Origin: Limnohabitans sp. MMS-10A-192
Lineage (GTDB): Bacteria; Pseudomonadota; Gammaproteobacteria; Burkholderiales; Burkholderiaceae_C
Direction: 5' to 3'
NCBI RefSeq assembly: GCF_003063335.1
Contig: NZ_NERX01000005.1
Location: 124,001 to 188,000 of the forward strand
Length of the DNA: 64,000 bases
The first letter of the stretch is position 1; every line of letters begins with the position of its first letter. This document shows positions 8,357-16,077 of the stretch, piece by piece. The translations under genes were made by a program, and so were the position numbers. Below the pieces are notes generated by a model. It ran no database searches, was not told where the DNA came from, and was given only the letters and a program-made list of their open reading frames with translations.

Positions 8357-8487
8357 AAAAAAGGCCAACCCGTGAAGGTTGGCCTTGATTCGCTTGGGAC
8401 CCGCATGGTTGCTGGGTTTCCAAAGATGGTGCCCGGGGCCGGACTCGAACCGGCACGCCTTGCGGCGGGGGATTTTGAGTCCCCTGA
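8357..8487. repeat. Left direct repeat of the tRNA-Leu island (attachment site)
   Basis: 131 bp matching 15857-15987 with a single mismatch (position 8398) at an offset of exactly 7500. It contains the tRNA-Leu terminator hairpin (8361-8386), a spacer and the 3' 61 bases of tRNA-Leu including the encoded CCA. The match ends in the tRNA anticodon arm, as expected for a tyrosine-recombinase attachment site. Confidence 0.93.
8427..8487 (-). pseudogene. 3' fragment of tRNA-Leu at the left attachment site
   Basis: Identical to the anticodon-to-CCA portion of the intact tRNA-Leu at 15927-16011, but the D-arm and 5' acceptor strand are replaced by AT-rich island sequence. It cannot fold into a tRNA. 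Confidence 0.92.
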
Positions 8488-8610
8488 TTTATTTATTTTG
8501 CTATGTTGATTGGTGTGGATATAATCTATATAAATCAACAACTTACGCCGATATTTTGGACAAAGTTACAGCCGCAAATGTTGATTGGAATGCCCCTTTA
8601 TTGAGGGGAT

Positions 8611-8631
8611 CAGTCTGTAAACAGTCTGTAA
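8611..8631 (+). repeat. Tandem CAGTCTGTAA pair, left island end
   Basis: Two head-to-tail copies of CAGTCTGTAA separated by one A, 17 bp upstream of the integrase start. The identical arrangement occurs at 15822-15842 near the right repeat. Placement at both ends suggests integrase or excisionase arm-type binding sites. Confidence 0.6.
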
Positions 8632-8647
8632 AAGCTAAGAGGCAATC

Positions 8648-9994
8648 ATGGCAAGACCCAGCAAAACAGCCGCAATTGACTACACCGCCGCCCACGACCT
8701 GACGCATGGCCTGCTGGAGCGTTCTGCCTGCCCTGATGGCGTGGGCTTCGTTTTGCTGAAAGACAGCGACAAGAAGGGCTTGCGCCTGCGCGTGACCAAA
8801 GCCGGGGGAAAACATTGGCAGTTTGAGACCCGCATCAAGGGCAAGCTGTTCACCCGTGCGCTGGGCGAGTGGCCCGCTGTGGGGTTGGATGTGGCAAGGA
8901 AAGAAGCTCACCGCTTGCGTGGATTGGCTGAGCAAGGCATCGACCCAAGGGCAGGCGAGGCGTTGGAGCGGTCGGCCAAAGAGCAAGCCAAGGCCGAAAT
9001 AGAACGCGCCGCAAAATTCACCTTTGGGGCACTGATGGCCGATTACGCCAACGAATTGGAGCGCCAGGGCAAGACTTCGCACGCGAAAGTGCGGGGCATG
9101 GTCAAACTGCACCTAATGGATGGCGCCCCAAAGCTGGCCAACACTGCCGCCGCACTGGTGACCGCGGAACAGGTGGCTGACTTGCTGCGTGGTCTGCGTG
9201 AAGCCGGGAAAGAGCGCACCGCCGGAAAGCTGCGAAGTTACTGCCGCGCTGCCTTTGAGATGGCGCGCACATCCAAACTGAGCCTGCTGGTGCCCGTGCA
9301 TTTCAAGAGCTACGGGGTTCAACACAATCCAGCCGCTGAAACCGTGGCCATCAAGCTGGTGCCCGACAAAAACCCGTTGATGCCCGTGCACCTGCGCCAG
9401 TACTGGCAAGCCATTGAACCTCTGCAAGGTGTTCGGGGGGCCGTGTTGCGACTTCATTTGTTGACAGGTGGCCAGCGCATCGAGCAACTGCGCCAGTTAG
9501 TCAGGCCCAACGTGGGCGAGGGCGCTATCACCCTGCTGGATGCCAAAGGGCGCACAGGCCGAGGCGCAAGGCCGCACACCATCCCGCTGCTGCCTTCCGC
9601 CCGGGAGGCCTTGAATACTTTGCTGGCACTGAACCCTGGCGAGTTCCCTTTGTCTGTGGATGGTGGCGCGTCACCCGTGAGCGCCAAAGCGATTGCGGAT
9701 TGGGCCAAAGATGCCGCCACTGGACTGGAGTGGGTCCCGACCGACAAACCTGCGGGTCAGTTTCAGGCCAAGCGCATCCGTTCTGGCGTGGAGACTGCAT
9801 TGGCCAGTCTGCGCGTCAGCCAAGAAATCCGGGGGCACTTGCTGAGCCATGGTGTGACAGGGGTGCAAGCGGCAAGCTATGACGGACATGATTACGCTCC
9901 GCAAAAGCTGGAAGCCTTGGAGACGCTGTACCGATTTCTCACAGAGGCCAGCGCCAGTGTGATTCAAATTTCGTCACGAATTGCTGATCAGTGA
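8648..9994 (+). CDS. P4-type tyrosine recombinase (island integrase)
   Basis: 448 residues with AGAGG upstream of the ATG. The N-terminal arm-binding domain has the typical GLRLRVTKAGGKHWQF stretch, a central SAM-like core-binding region covers about 115-200, and the C-terminal catalytic domain shows LLTGGQRIEQL (first catalytic Arg), HTIPLL, the RIRSGVE and GHLLSHG region, and the nucleophile Tyr in ASYDGHDYAPQKLEAL, the usual ending of P4 integrases. It would excise and insert the island at tRNA-Leu. Its sequence lies immediately inside the left attachment repeat. Confidence 0.93.
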   Translation: MARPSKTAAIDYTAAHDLTHGLLERSACPDGVGFVLLKDSDKKGLRLRVTKAGGKHWQFETRIKGKLFTRALGEWPAVGLDVARKEAHRLRGLAEQGIDPRAGEALERSAKEQAKAEIERAAKFTFGALMADYANELERQGKTSHAKVRGMVKLHLMDGAPKLANTAAALVTAEQVADLLRGLREAGKERTAGKLRSYCRAAFEMARTSKLSLLVPVHFKSYGVQHNPAAETVAIKLVPDKNPLMPVHLRQYWQAIEPLQGVRGAVLRLHLLTGGQRIEQLRQLVRPNVGEGAITLLDAKGRTGRGARPHTIPLLPSAREALNTLLALNPGEFPLSVDGGASPVSAKAIADWAKDAATGLEWVPTDKPAGQFQAKRIRSGVETALASLRVSQEIRGHLLSHGVTGVQAASYDGHDYAPQKLEALETLYRFLTEASASVIQISSRIADQ

Positions 9995-10212
9995 TTTCGT
10001 TCTTTGAGGAAACTGCCTCAGCAGAATTATGCTTCCAGCTATGATGACTGCAGTGACGTTGCAGTCAGACTGGTTGCAACGGAATGGCTGCACTGATCAC
10101 ACGGGACAACAGACCATTAAGTAGCCACCGCCCCTTTTGATGGCCCTCTTAACCACAATTGCGAGATTTGCTACAACAGGGGCGAGTGGCGGTAAAGAGC
10201 CAGGAGCTGTAG

Positions 10213-11208
10213 ATGAAAGCCAGTCTTGACGCAAAGCACTTTAATGAACTCCTTGCCTCAGTTGATGCAATCAATAATCAACTAGGTCGTCCTGAACTGA
10301 TTGAATTAACAAAGGAGACTGGGGAGGTTGTCGACTACAGAGCTGGTCGTATCAAGCTGCAAGATTTGTCCGCAGCTGCTACTGAATGGGTAGCTTTGGA
10401 CGCCCGAAATCAGCGGATCAGGGATGTACTTAACTATTCGAGCCTGGGCAGATGGCTTGAGCGTGAAACTTGGACCCCCAAAGAAGCATTAGCTATTTTG
10501 GCTGGAATTGATCCAGCTAGAAGTTCAATCAAATGGACCAGCCCACATTCCTCTGAAGCAAACGGAATATCTCCAATCATTGAAGCAGCCGGTTTTTTTG
10601 CAGATTGGACGACTACATTTTCTCTACCGCATACGCATGCTCCAGGACAGCCTAAGAGTATGCTGTTAACCGCAGTAGAAGACTCAAGAGAATGGGGTTT
10701 AGGAGATGAGGAACAGGAATTTTTAAGAAAAATCGAGTTGGATCAAGATTCTGCACTCGATCAGCTGGAAAGACTGAAACGGATGCAATTCAGTCTTCGC
10801 AAAGAGATGTTGCTGTGCATATCTCAACGCTGGTATTCATCAGTCCATGACACTGAAAGTAGGCAAAGTCCAAATTTTTTCATTCAATGGGCAGAAGCAC
10901 TAGGGTTTGAAGCTGAGTGGTTCGGTTGGGCGAGCCAGGAAAGTTTGATGATCATGAACATCGCCTCGCAAGGACACACATCTTCATCGGTAGGCAGTAA
11001 GCCAAAAGTCCGAAGTGAAAAGCGCTGGACAGATGAGAGGCTTTTAGAGCTCCAAAATTATCGAGCAAAGCATACGGAGAAAAAGACGGCCGAGCACTTT
11101 GAAATCTCTGGAGCATTGGTGCGTCGTCTTCTAGCCCAATTTAGATCTCGGAATGAACCAGCCCCCAAAAGTGCGAGTCCTTTTTCAGGACTGGGTAAAC
11201 GTCGCTAA
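10213..11208 (+). CDS. Hypothetical island protein with C-terminal HTH-like region
   Basis: 331 residues, not recognised. AGGAG precedes the ATG by 6 bases. The body is acidic and helical with several aromatic-rich patches; residues about 270-315 (RWTDERLLELQNYRAK through GALVRRLLAQF) look like a helix-turn-helix, and the last 20 residues are basic. Base composition is clearly lower in G+C than the chromosomal flanks. Its position after the integrase suggests a regulatory or maintenance role for the element; this is weakly supported. Confidence 0.55.
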   Translation: MKASLDAKHFNELLASVDAINNQLGRPELIELTKETGEVVDYRAGRIKLQDLSAAATEWVALDARNQRIRDVLNYSSLGRWLERETWTPKEALAILAGIDPARSSIKWTSPHSSEANGISPIIEAAGFFADWTTTFSLPHTHAPGQPKSMLLTAVEDSREWGLGDEEQEFLRKIELDQDSALDQLERLKRMQFSLRKEMLLCISQRWYSSVHDTESRQSPNFFIQWAEALGFEAEWFGWASQESLMIMNIASQGHTSSSVGSKPKVRSEKRWTDERLLELQNYRAKHTEKKTAEHFEISGALVRRLLAQFRSRNEPAPKSASPFSGLGKRR

Positions 11209-11338
11209 TAGACCGCAACCCCTTGCGTCTGTTGATTGAAAAGCCTTTCAGTACAAGGCTTTGGACGCCCGCAACGGGTTGCGGATTGACGCTCCCCCCG
11301 TATTGCGCCCCGATGATGAGGACCATCGCAACAAACAA

Positions 11339-11560
11339 ATGCTCCGAAACATGGTCACCAATGAATCCAATCTCCAACCGCTGGATCAAGAATCTCGTTA
11401 CGCGCTGCCCACTGCAGATGCCGCACTTCACCTCAACCGTAAGCCTCAAACCCTCCGGGGCTGGGCATGCAGCGAGAATGGGCCCTTGCGTCCTATCCGA
11501 CTTAATGGACGTCTTGCTTGGCCGGTCTCTGAACTGAAGCGCTTGTTGGGGGTGGTATGA
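11339..11560 (+). CDS. Small AlpA/excisionase-like HTH protein
   Basis: 73 residues from ATG 11339; a TTG at 11261 and an ATG at 11351 are alternatives, and no start has an ideal ribosome site. The segment YALPTADAALHLNRKPQTLR followed by WACSENGPLRPIRLNGRLAW and SELKRLL matches the winged helix layout of excisionase/AlpA-like proteins, in which helix 2 is followed by a wing ending in a Trp. Such proteins commonly switch on integrase or act as excision factors. It overlaps the next gene by 4 bases (ATGA), so the two are coupled. Confidence 0.6.
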   Translation: MLRNMVTNESNLQPLDQESRYALPTADAALHLNRKPQTLRGWACSENGPLRPIRLNGRLAWPVSELKRLLGVV

Positions 11561-12270
11561 ACGACTATGCATTGGCTCAGTTGACTGCTCACCACCTTCA
11601 GCCGCAGCAAGGGACGCGGGGATTGGACACGTCTGTACTGAACCTACAGCTTTTGAAGCCTACCGTCGACTTGCTTGAGGGAGTGGCAGTGCCCAATGTG
11701 ACCGATCTGAGTCAAAAGTGTGGGCAGCTGGTATTGAATCATCTGTTGGGAATTCTTAATCCACAGGCCGTATCGGTTGCGCTGCCTGACGTCGATGGTG
11801 CAAAGCTGCGTGTGGACGATGCGTCCCTGACAGTGCATTTGCCTGAAGAGCTGGAGGAGAAAATCGATGAGCTGGCGGAATATCACGAACTGACCAAGAG
11901 TGATGTCATACGCAACAGCCTCTTGCTGTATGTGTACGGGCGCGTCCGATATGAGCTGTGGACTGCTGAAGGAAGCTGGCACCCCAAGCGCAAGGCAACG
12001 CAAGATATTTCGGTTGCATACGAGGCGGGTGAAATTAGGTTTTCCCATTGTCGGCCCTATCAAGGCGATGATTTGTCAATAAAAAAGTCTCCCCCTCGGG
12101 TACTCCCTGCGCGTCGAAGTGAGTTTATTCGCCAGCATGGAAAGGCTGGCGAAGGGACGCGAGTTCACATGCCTGCTTTGCTCAAGCAAAGGCTTGAGGA
12201 GGTGACTAAAGCACAAGGACTGAAAGCTGTGTCCGAGCACTGCCGGCGGACCCTGGCGCAATTGATCTAA
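11557..12270 (+). CDS. Ribbon-helix-helix DNA-binding protein
   Basis: 237 residues. Two ribbon-helix-helix-like stretches can be seen: LTVHLPEELEEKIDELAEYH followed by LTKSDVIRNSLLLYVYGR (about 90-128), and GTRVHMPALLKQRLEEVTKA near the C-terminus (about 198-230). The protein is translationally coupled to the AlpA-like gene. It could be a partition, copy-control or transcriptional regulator of the island; the double RHH layout within one chain is unusual. No enzymatic domain is visible. Confidence 0.6.
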   Translation: MNDYALAQLTAHHLQPQQGTRGLDTSVLNLQLLKPTVDLLEGVAVPNVTDLSQKCGQLVLNHLLGILNPQAVSVALPDVDGAKLRVDDASLTVHLPEELEEKIDELAEYHELTKSDVIRNSLLLYVYGRVRYELWTAEGSWHPKRKATQDISVAYEAGEIRFSHCRPYQGDDLSIKKSPPRVLPARRSEFIRQHGKAGEGTRVHMPALLKQRLEEVTKAQGLKAVSEHCRRTLAQLI

Positions 12271-12372
12271 ACATTTCCGGGGAACATGTTTTTCTGAGGT
12301 GCAACTCCCAGATGATTCGTTCACTGCAAGCAGTTGGCTCTGCAGAAAGAACATCTACCTAAGGAGTTTCAC

Positions 12373-12705
12373 ATGAAATTTATCGCCCTTTGCTTGCTTG
12401 CTTTCTCGTTCGGAGCCTACGCTCAAACGTATGTCCAGCCTCACTTTCGTTCCAACGGGACGCTTGTGGAGGGGCACTATCGAGGAGGAGCTACAACCAG
12501 TACATACAGTGGCACTGGCTCCAGCAGCAGCTCCACCTCCACCTACGTACAGCCTCATGTCACAAACAGCGGTTCCTATGTTCAGGGATACCACCGGACG
12601 ACCCCGGACAGTTCAACACTGAACAATTACGGCACCAGCGGCAACTTCAATCCCTATACAGGCTCTATCGGTACACGCAGTGGCTGTACCGAGTACGGAT
12701 GCTGA
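12373..12705 (+). CDS. Small secreted protein with two YVQPH repeats
   Basis: 110 residues from ATG 12373, behind AAGGAG. The signal peptide is MKFIALCLLAFSFGAYAQ. The mature protein starts with two copies of a roughly 20-residue unit (TYVQPHFRSNGTLVEGHYR and TYVQPHVTNSGSYVQGYHR) joined by a Ser/Thr/Gly linker, followed by GNFNPYTGSIGT and a terminal CTEYGC. This matches a widespread family of small envelope proteins with SNGTYVxxHxRT repeats, whose function is not established. Carriage on an integrative island is notable. Confidence 0.65.
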   Translation: MKFIALCLLAFSFGAYAQTYVQPHFRSNGTLVEGHYRGGATTSTYSGTGSSSSSTSTYVQPHVTNSGSYVQGYHRTTPDSSTLNNYGTSGNFNPYTGSIGTRSGCTEYGC

Positions 12706-12730
12706 TTCTGCCTGAAGAATGACCGGGAGC

Positions 12731-13096
12731 TCACTCTTTTCGAGGTGATGCTGATTTCAACTGCCCCAGCCGTGTCCGCAGGGATTGGAGCAGTTGTTCC
12801 TGATCGGAGGCAGGCAACTCGCTTGCAGCCATGATGATCTCGGCCAAGCGGTCATCGTCACAGTACAGGTATCCAAGCGGTACGCCGAGTGCATGGGCGA
12901 TGTCCCGGGCAGTCTTGATCGGTGGTTCGTGCACACCGCTTTCATAGCGACTCATGCGGGCACTGGACACCGTTTCATCGAGTCCTATCAGGACCCCCAA
13001 CTTGTCTTGAGCAATACCCATGCGCAGCCTTGCCTGACGCAGTCGGCGTGCGAATACCGATGCGTTGGTGGATGGAGAAGGGCGCAGTTGACTCAC
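12731..13096 (-). CDS. XRE-family transcriptional regulator
   Basis: 121 residues starting at GTG 13096. The HTH domain spans about residues 13-70 (FARRLRQARLRMGIAQDKLG, then RMSRYESGVHEPPIKTARDI and HALGVPLGYLYCDDD), a Cro/C1 fold followed by a short C-terminal helix. It probably represses its own promoter and the divergent gene through the CGTAGA repeats immediately upstream. Confidence 0.82.
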   Translation of the reverse strand: MSQLRPSPSTNASVFARRLRQARLRMGIAQDKLGVLIGLDETVSSARMSRYESGVHEPPIKTARDIAHALGVPLGYLYCDDDRLAEIIMAASELPASDQEQLLQSLRTRLGQLKSASPRKE

Positions 13097-13107
13097 CCTT
13101 CGAGTTT

Positions 13108-13146
13108 CGTAGATTTGAGTGTATCATGCTCTACGAATAACGTAGA
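13108..13146. promoter_or_regulatory. Triple CGTAGA operator in the divergent promoter region
   Basis: CGTAGA (13108-13113), its inverse TCTACG (13130-13135) and a second CGTAGA (13141-13146) sit between the XRE gene and the divergent lipoprotein ORF. The first two form an inverted repeat and the last two a closely spaced one. They are the best candidate operators for the adjacent XRE protein. Confidence 0.5.
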
Positions 13147-13168
13147 TTATGTAACCTAGGAGAATCAA

Positions 13169-13345
13169 ATGAAGTCAATAAAGTCATGGTTGGGGGCTTT
13201 TACCTTGTCCTTTCTTGCTGCCTGCGGAGGAGGTGGTGGAGGTAGTTCGTCCTCAGGCGCTTCACAATCATCAGAGGGACTTTGGCAGGGGACGACCCGC
13301 CTAACGAACCTGCTCCCTATAGGCCAAGCGTTCTTCGCGCCATGA
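13169..13345 (+). pseudogene. Truncated lipoprotein gene joined to the HEPN region
   Basis: A 58-residue frame with an excellent AGGAGA ribosome site and lipoprotein signal (FLAAC followed by six Gly and several Ser, then EGLWQGTT). This N-terminus is typical of larger lipoproteins that continue after EGLWxGTT, but here the frame breaks into unrelated sequence and stops at 13345, overlapping the HEPN start as ATGA. It looks like the 5' remnant of a longer gene cut by insertion of the 13290-15800 cargo. It may still drive translation of the HEPN gene. Confidence 0.6.
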
Positions 13346-13995
13346 AACGGCTGCAAACCCAAAACCAGCTCCAGGATTTCCTGGACGCAGAGTTGAGCTG
13401 GCGCATCAAAGAAATATCCACTCTCAAAGCCGCGGTAAAGAGCTCCGTCTTCATCTCAGAACAAACTCTGGTGCGCGCGTCCGTCGCGCTTCTCTACGCG
13501 CATTGGGAAGGATTCATAAAATCCGCGGCAACGGGCTATGTAACTTATGTCAACAACCAGGGTCTCTGCTACTCGGAGTTGAAGACTTGCTTCGTAGTGC
13601 TCGGCTTCAAGAAAGCCTTATATGATGTCCAGCAATCGAAGCAGTCTCACGTTAACGCCACGCTCATTGACTTTCTTCGGGACGGTCTGGACGAAAAGTC
13701 AAAGTTGAAGATCGACACAGCCATCAACACGGAATCCAACCTTAGCGCATCGGTGTTCGAGAACATTCTTCACGCGGTGGGGTTCGAGACTGCGCCATAC
13801 GAAGCGAAGACGCACTTCATCGACGAAAGCCTTTTGAAGCGCCGCAACACGATAGCCCACGGTGAATACATTGACGTGGCAAAGGAGGACTGGGCCAAAC
13901 TGGCTGAGGAGGTCTTGCAAATGCTTAGGCAATTCAAGACCGATATTGAGAACGCCATGGCCCTTTCCGCCTTCAAGCGGCCGGTGGCGGCCTAG
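13342..13995 (+). CDS. HEPN-domain protein (MAE_28990/MAE_18760-like)
   Basis: 217 residues from ATG 13342; a TTG at 13282 is less likely. The all-helical protein has the segment RASVALLYAHWEGFIKSAA near residue 45-63 and the HEPN catalytic signature Rx4H as RRNTIAH (Arg168, His173), preceded by helix-forming residues. HEPN proteins of this group are predicted RNases linked to defence or toxin-antitoxin behaviour. No classic nucleotidyltransferase partner (MNT) is adjacent. Start overlaps the stop of the truncated lipoprotein frame. Function inferred from the motif. Confidence 0.7.
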   Translation: MKRLQTQNQLQDFLDAELSWRIKEISTLKAAVKSSVFISEQTLVRASVALLYAHWEGFIKSAATGYVTYVNNQGLCYSELKTCFVVLGFKKALYDVQQSKQSHVNATLIDFLRDGLDEKSKLKIDTAINTESNLSASVFENILHAVGFETAPYEAKTHFIDESLLKRRNTIAHGEYIDVAKEDWAKLAEEVLQMLRQFKTDIENAMALSAFKRPVAA

Positions 13996-14163
13996 GCGGG
14001 TAAGCCGACCGGGTTCCGAAAGGCTTCGTATCGCAAAATGACACTCACGACATGCCAGGCGGGAGCTGCAGTTGTCACGTCTCTGCCGATTTGCTTAACT
14101 TCCGCTTCGCGATGCCGTTAACCGTAGTCGCTGGCATAAGTGAGCGGACAAGTCCACACGCGC

Positions 14164-15477
14164 CTAACCGGCCGTCTTAATGATGCGGCATGCCCGAATG
14201 GCAGAGATCTTTTGAGGGATGCGAAACGTATGTTCGCCGCTGGTTTGGATGAAGCGCTCAATGGTGTCCAGCTCATCATTAGTGAACTGGAAGTGTTGAA
14301 ATCGCAGCATCGCGTTGAGCAGCATTAAGACGTTGCTCATTCCGAAAGTCCGCTGATCATCTTCGGGCAGGCCGAACATTGCAGCGTCCAGTGCCGCGCC
14401 GAGCAGCCCCACCTTCCAGAGCGCCATCACGATCAAATAGGCGACCCTCGCGTACCCCCGATCTTCGTGCAGCCGACTCAATAGCACGTTGGTATAGCGC
14501 TCGCGTTCATCGGACGTTTCAAGCCGGGAGTAAATGGTCAACAGAGCATCCAGGCTATCCGACCTGATCACGTTCTGCTCGGCGGTTTCCGAAATTTCTT
14601 GGTTCCGGGCAGTGTTCATCACCCAGCTATCGCCAGGTATCTGAAGATCCGAACGGCCGTCGTATGTCATGTAAAAGCTGCCAAAGCCGCCTCGTGATCT
14701 GTTGTTCTTCTCGTACCGAACCATCTCAGCCTGTAGCACGGCGGCCACGTCTTTCTCTATTGGGTCAGTGATGCTGTACAAGGCTTCTACGGGGATGGGA
14801 TCATCAGACGGTTTCGCGTTCTTCACTCCCCAACAAAGCACGGCCACTCGCTGCTCATTTCCGTCTTCATCCTTGATTCCGAGCGTTACATCAAGGTCTC
14901 GTTCCCTTGATCCGCCCGGCTCCCCTCGAATCATCACCATTGCTTGGCCTGGGAGCGTTGTGCCGGGAGCGATGCGGTAATCTGACACCTGCGCAGTACC
15001 GTACATACGCCCGTGCTGCTGGCGAACCAATATGTCATCGTGTAGAACATCGCCCTTGATCTTTGGCTTGATGACTCTTACCCCGACGAGCCCAACAGGT
15101 GAAGAGCTCTGATTCTTCACAGCGAAGTTCGCGACTATCTGCGTGACCATCGACCCGTCAGCTTGCTTAGATACGCTCCAGTGGCACTGCTGCGCAATGG
15201 GCGTGAGATGAAAGGTCTTGCGCACTCGCGCTTCAGCCTGGAATGCCCTCCAAGCCCTTAATACGACTACGACCCACTTAAATATGGCAAGAACGCCGAA
15301 CAGAACGAGACTGATGACCAGCCATGGTCGGTATTCCATCGGCAGCTCCGCGTTGGCGAGCGGGACGAAGAGCAAAACCGCAGCGGTTGTTGCAAAAGCG
15401 GAGAAGATCCATGCCGGTAGGTCTTTGACCGCCTCACTGAATTTTTGAAAGATCGTGGCTCCCTCTACGGGTGTCAT
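14164..15477 (-). CDS. Unknown two-helix membrane protein of the island
   Basis: 437 residues with GGGAGC ahead of the ATG. Two transmembrane helices (about 22-42 and 51-72) are followed by a large soluble part, predicted cytoplasmic: a beta-rich region (about 95-230) and a helical C-terminal region (300-437). No catalytic motif is recognised. The layout of a short membrane anchor with a large sensor or effector domain, convergent to a HEPN gene on an island, recalls abortive-infection effectors, but homology was not seen. Confidence 0.55.
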   Translation of the reverse strand: MTPVEGATIFQKFSEAVKDLPAWIFSAFATTAAVLLFVPLANAELPMEYRPWLVISLVLFGVLAIFKWVVVVLRAWRAFQAEARVRKTFHLTPIAQQCHWSVSKQADGSMVTQIVANFAVKNQSSSPVGLVGVRVIKPKIKGDVLHDDILVRQQHGRMYGTAQVSDYRIAPGTTLPGQAMVMIRGEPGGSRERDLDVTLGIKDEDGNEQRVAVLCWGVKNAKPSDDPIPVEALYSITDPIEKDVAAVLQAEMVRYEKNNRSRGGFGSFYMTYDGRSDLQIPGDSWVMNTARNQEISETAEQNVIRSDSLDALLTIYSRLETSDERERYTNVLLSRLHEDRGYARVAYLIVMALWKVGLLGAALDAAMFGLPEDDQRTFGMSNVLMLLNAMLRFQHFQFTNDELDTIERFIQTSGEHTFRIPQKISAIRACRIIKTAG

Positions 15478-15821
15478 GTAAGTGCTCCCTGCTTAGGTTC
15501 GGTACGTTACCACCGTGCGGTCATATTTCGACAAGCAACCGTCTACGTCCATACGCCACGTCTAGTTCGACTGATGTCTGCTAACGGGCAGCCTCGGCCT
15601 GTCATATGCTAGCAGCGATGGTCTACTCCCAGCCTTTAACGGCCCTACTGAACGAACATGCCGATGACAACTGCCTGGCAGATAGTGACTCGCCTCGGAT
15701 TTTGAGGCGGCTTCAAACTTTGAGAAGATGGTTTCAGAACGTGGGTCTCCCACTTACTGCGAAGCGCAACTGCTTAATTCAGTGAGTTGTGGGGTCAAGA
15801 ACATTGCAATACCTTGTACTC
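15478..15821. other. Intergenic stretch at the right end of the island
   Basis: About 340 bp without a supportable gene between the membrane-protein start and the right attachment region. It presumably contains the promoter of that gene. No tRNA-like structure, tandem repeat or convincing short coding frame was seen. Confidence 0.5.
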
Positions 15822-15842
15822 CAGTCTGTAAACAGTCTGTAA
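15822..15842 (+). repeat. Tandem CAGTCTGTAA pair, right island end
   Basis: Same two-copy arrangement and same orientation as at 8611-8631, 14 bp inside the right 131-bp repeat. A candidate integrase arm site. Confidence 0.6.
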
Positions 15843-15855
15843 GAGCTTCAGACAA

Positions 15856-15886
15856 GAAAAAAGGCCAACCCGTGAAGGTTGGCCTT
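15856..15886 (-). terminator. tRNA-Leu terminator (inside the attachment repeat)
   Basis: On the minus strand AAGGCCAACC and GGTTGGCCTT form a 10-bp stem with a 6-base loop, followed by a T-run. It lies downstream of the tRNA and is duplicated at 8361-8386. Confidence 0.8.
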
Positions 15887-15987
15887 GATTCGCTTGGAAC
15901 CCGCATGGTTGCTGGGTTTCCAAAGATGGTGCCCGGGGCCGGACTCGAACCGGCACGCCTTGCGGCGGGGGATTTTGAGTCCCCTGA
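15857..15987. repeat. Right direct repeat of the island (attachment site)
   Basis: Near-identical to 8357-8487 (130 of 131 positions). It overlaps the intact tRNA-Leu gene, whose 5' part lies outside the repeat at 15988-16011. Confidence 0.93.
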
Positions 15988-16011
15988 GTCTACCAATTTC
16001 ACCACCCGGGC
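15927..16011 (-). tRNA. tRNA-Leu (anticodon CAA)
   Basis: 85 bases including CCA. The acceptor arms GCCCGGG and CCCGGGC pair, the T-loop GGTTCGAGTCC is canonical, the anticodon loop reads CTCAAAA (anticodon CAA), and a long variable arm is present as expected for a class II leucine tRNA. Its 3' part serves as the attachment site of the adjacent island. Confidence 0.95.
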
Positions 16012-16077
16012 AGGTATTTGTGAAGACGCAAATTATGGCACATTTTTCGGGTGCTTGGCTGCGCCCGGCTCAAAAAA

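Larger units (their letters stand above)
8357..15987. mobile_element. Integrative genomic island in tRNA-Leu(CAA)
   Basis: A 7.5 kb element bounded by 131-bp direct repeats that include the tRNA 3' end, with a P4-type integrase at its left end. The intact tRNA is at the right. Cargo: three predicted DNA-binding or regulatory proteins, a small secreted repeat protein, an XRE repressor, a decayed lipoprotein gene, a HEPN-domain protein and a two-helix membrane protein. Parts, notably 10200-11210, are visibly more AT-rich than the flanks. No replication or conjugation genes are recognisable, so it depends on others for transfer. Confidence 0.9.
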
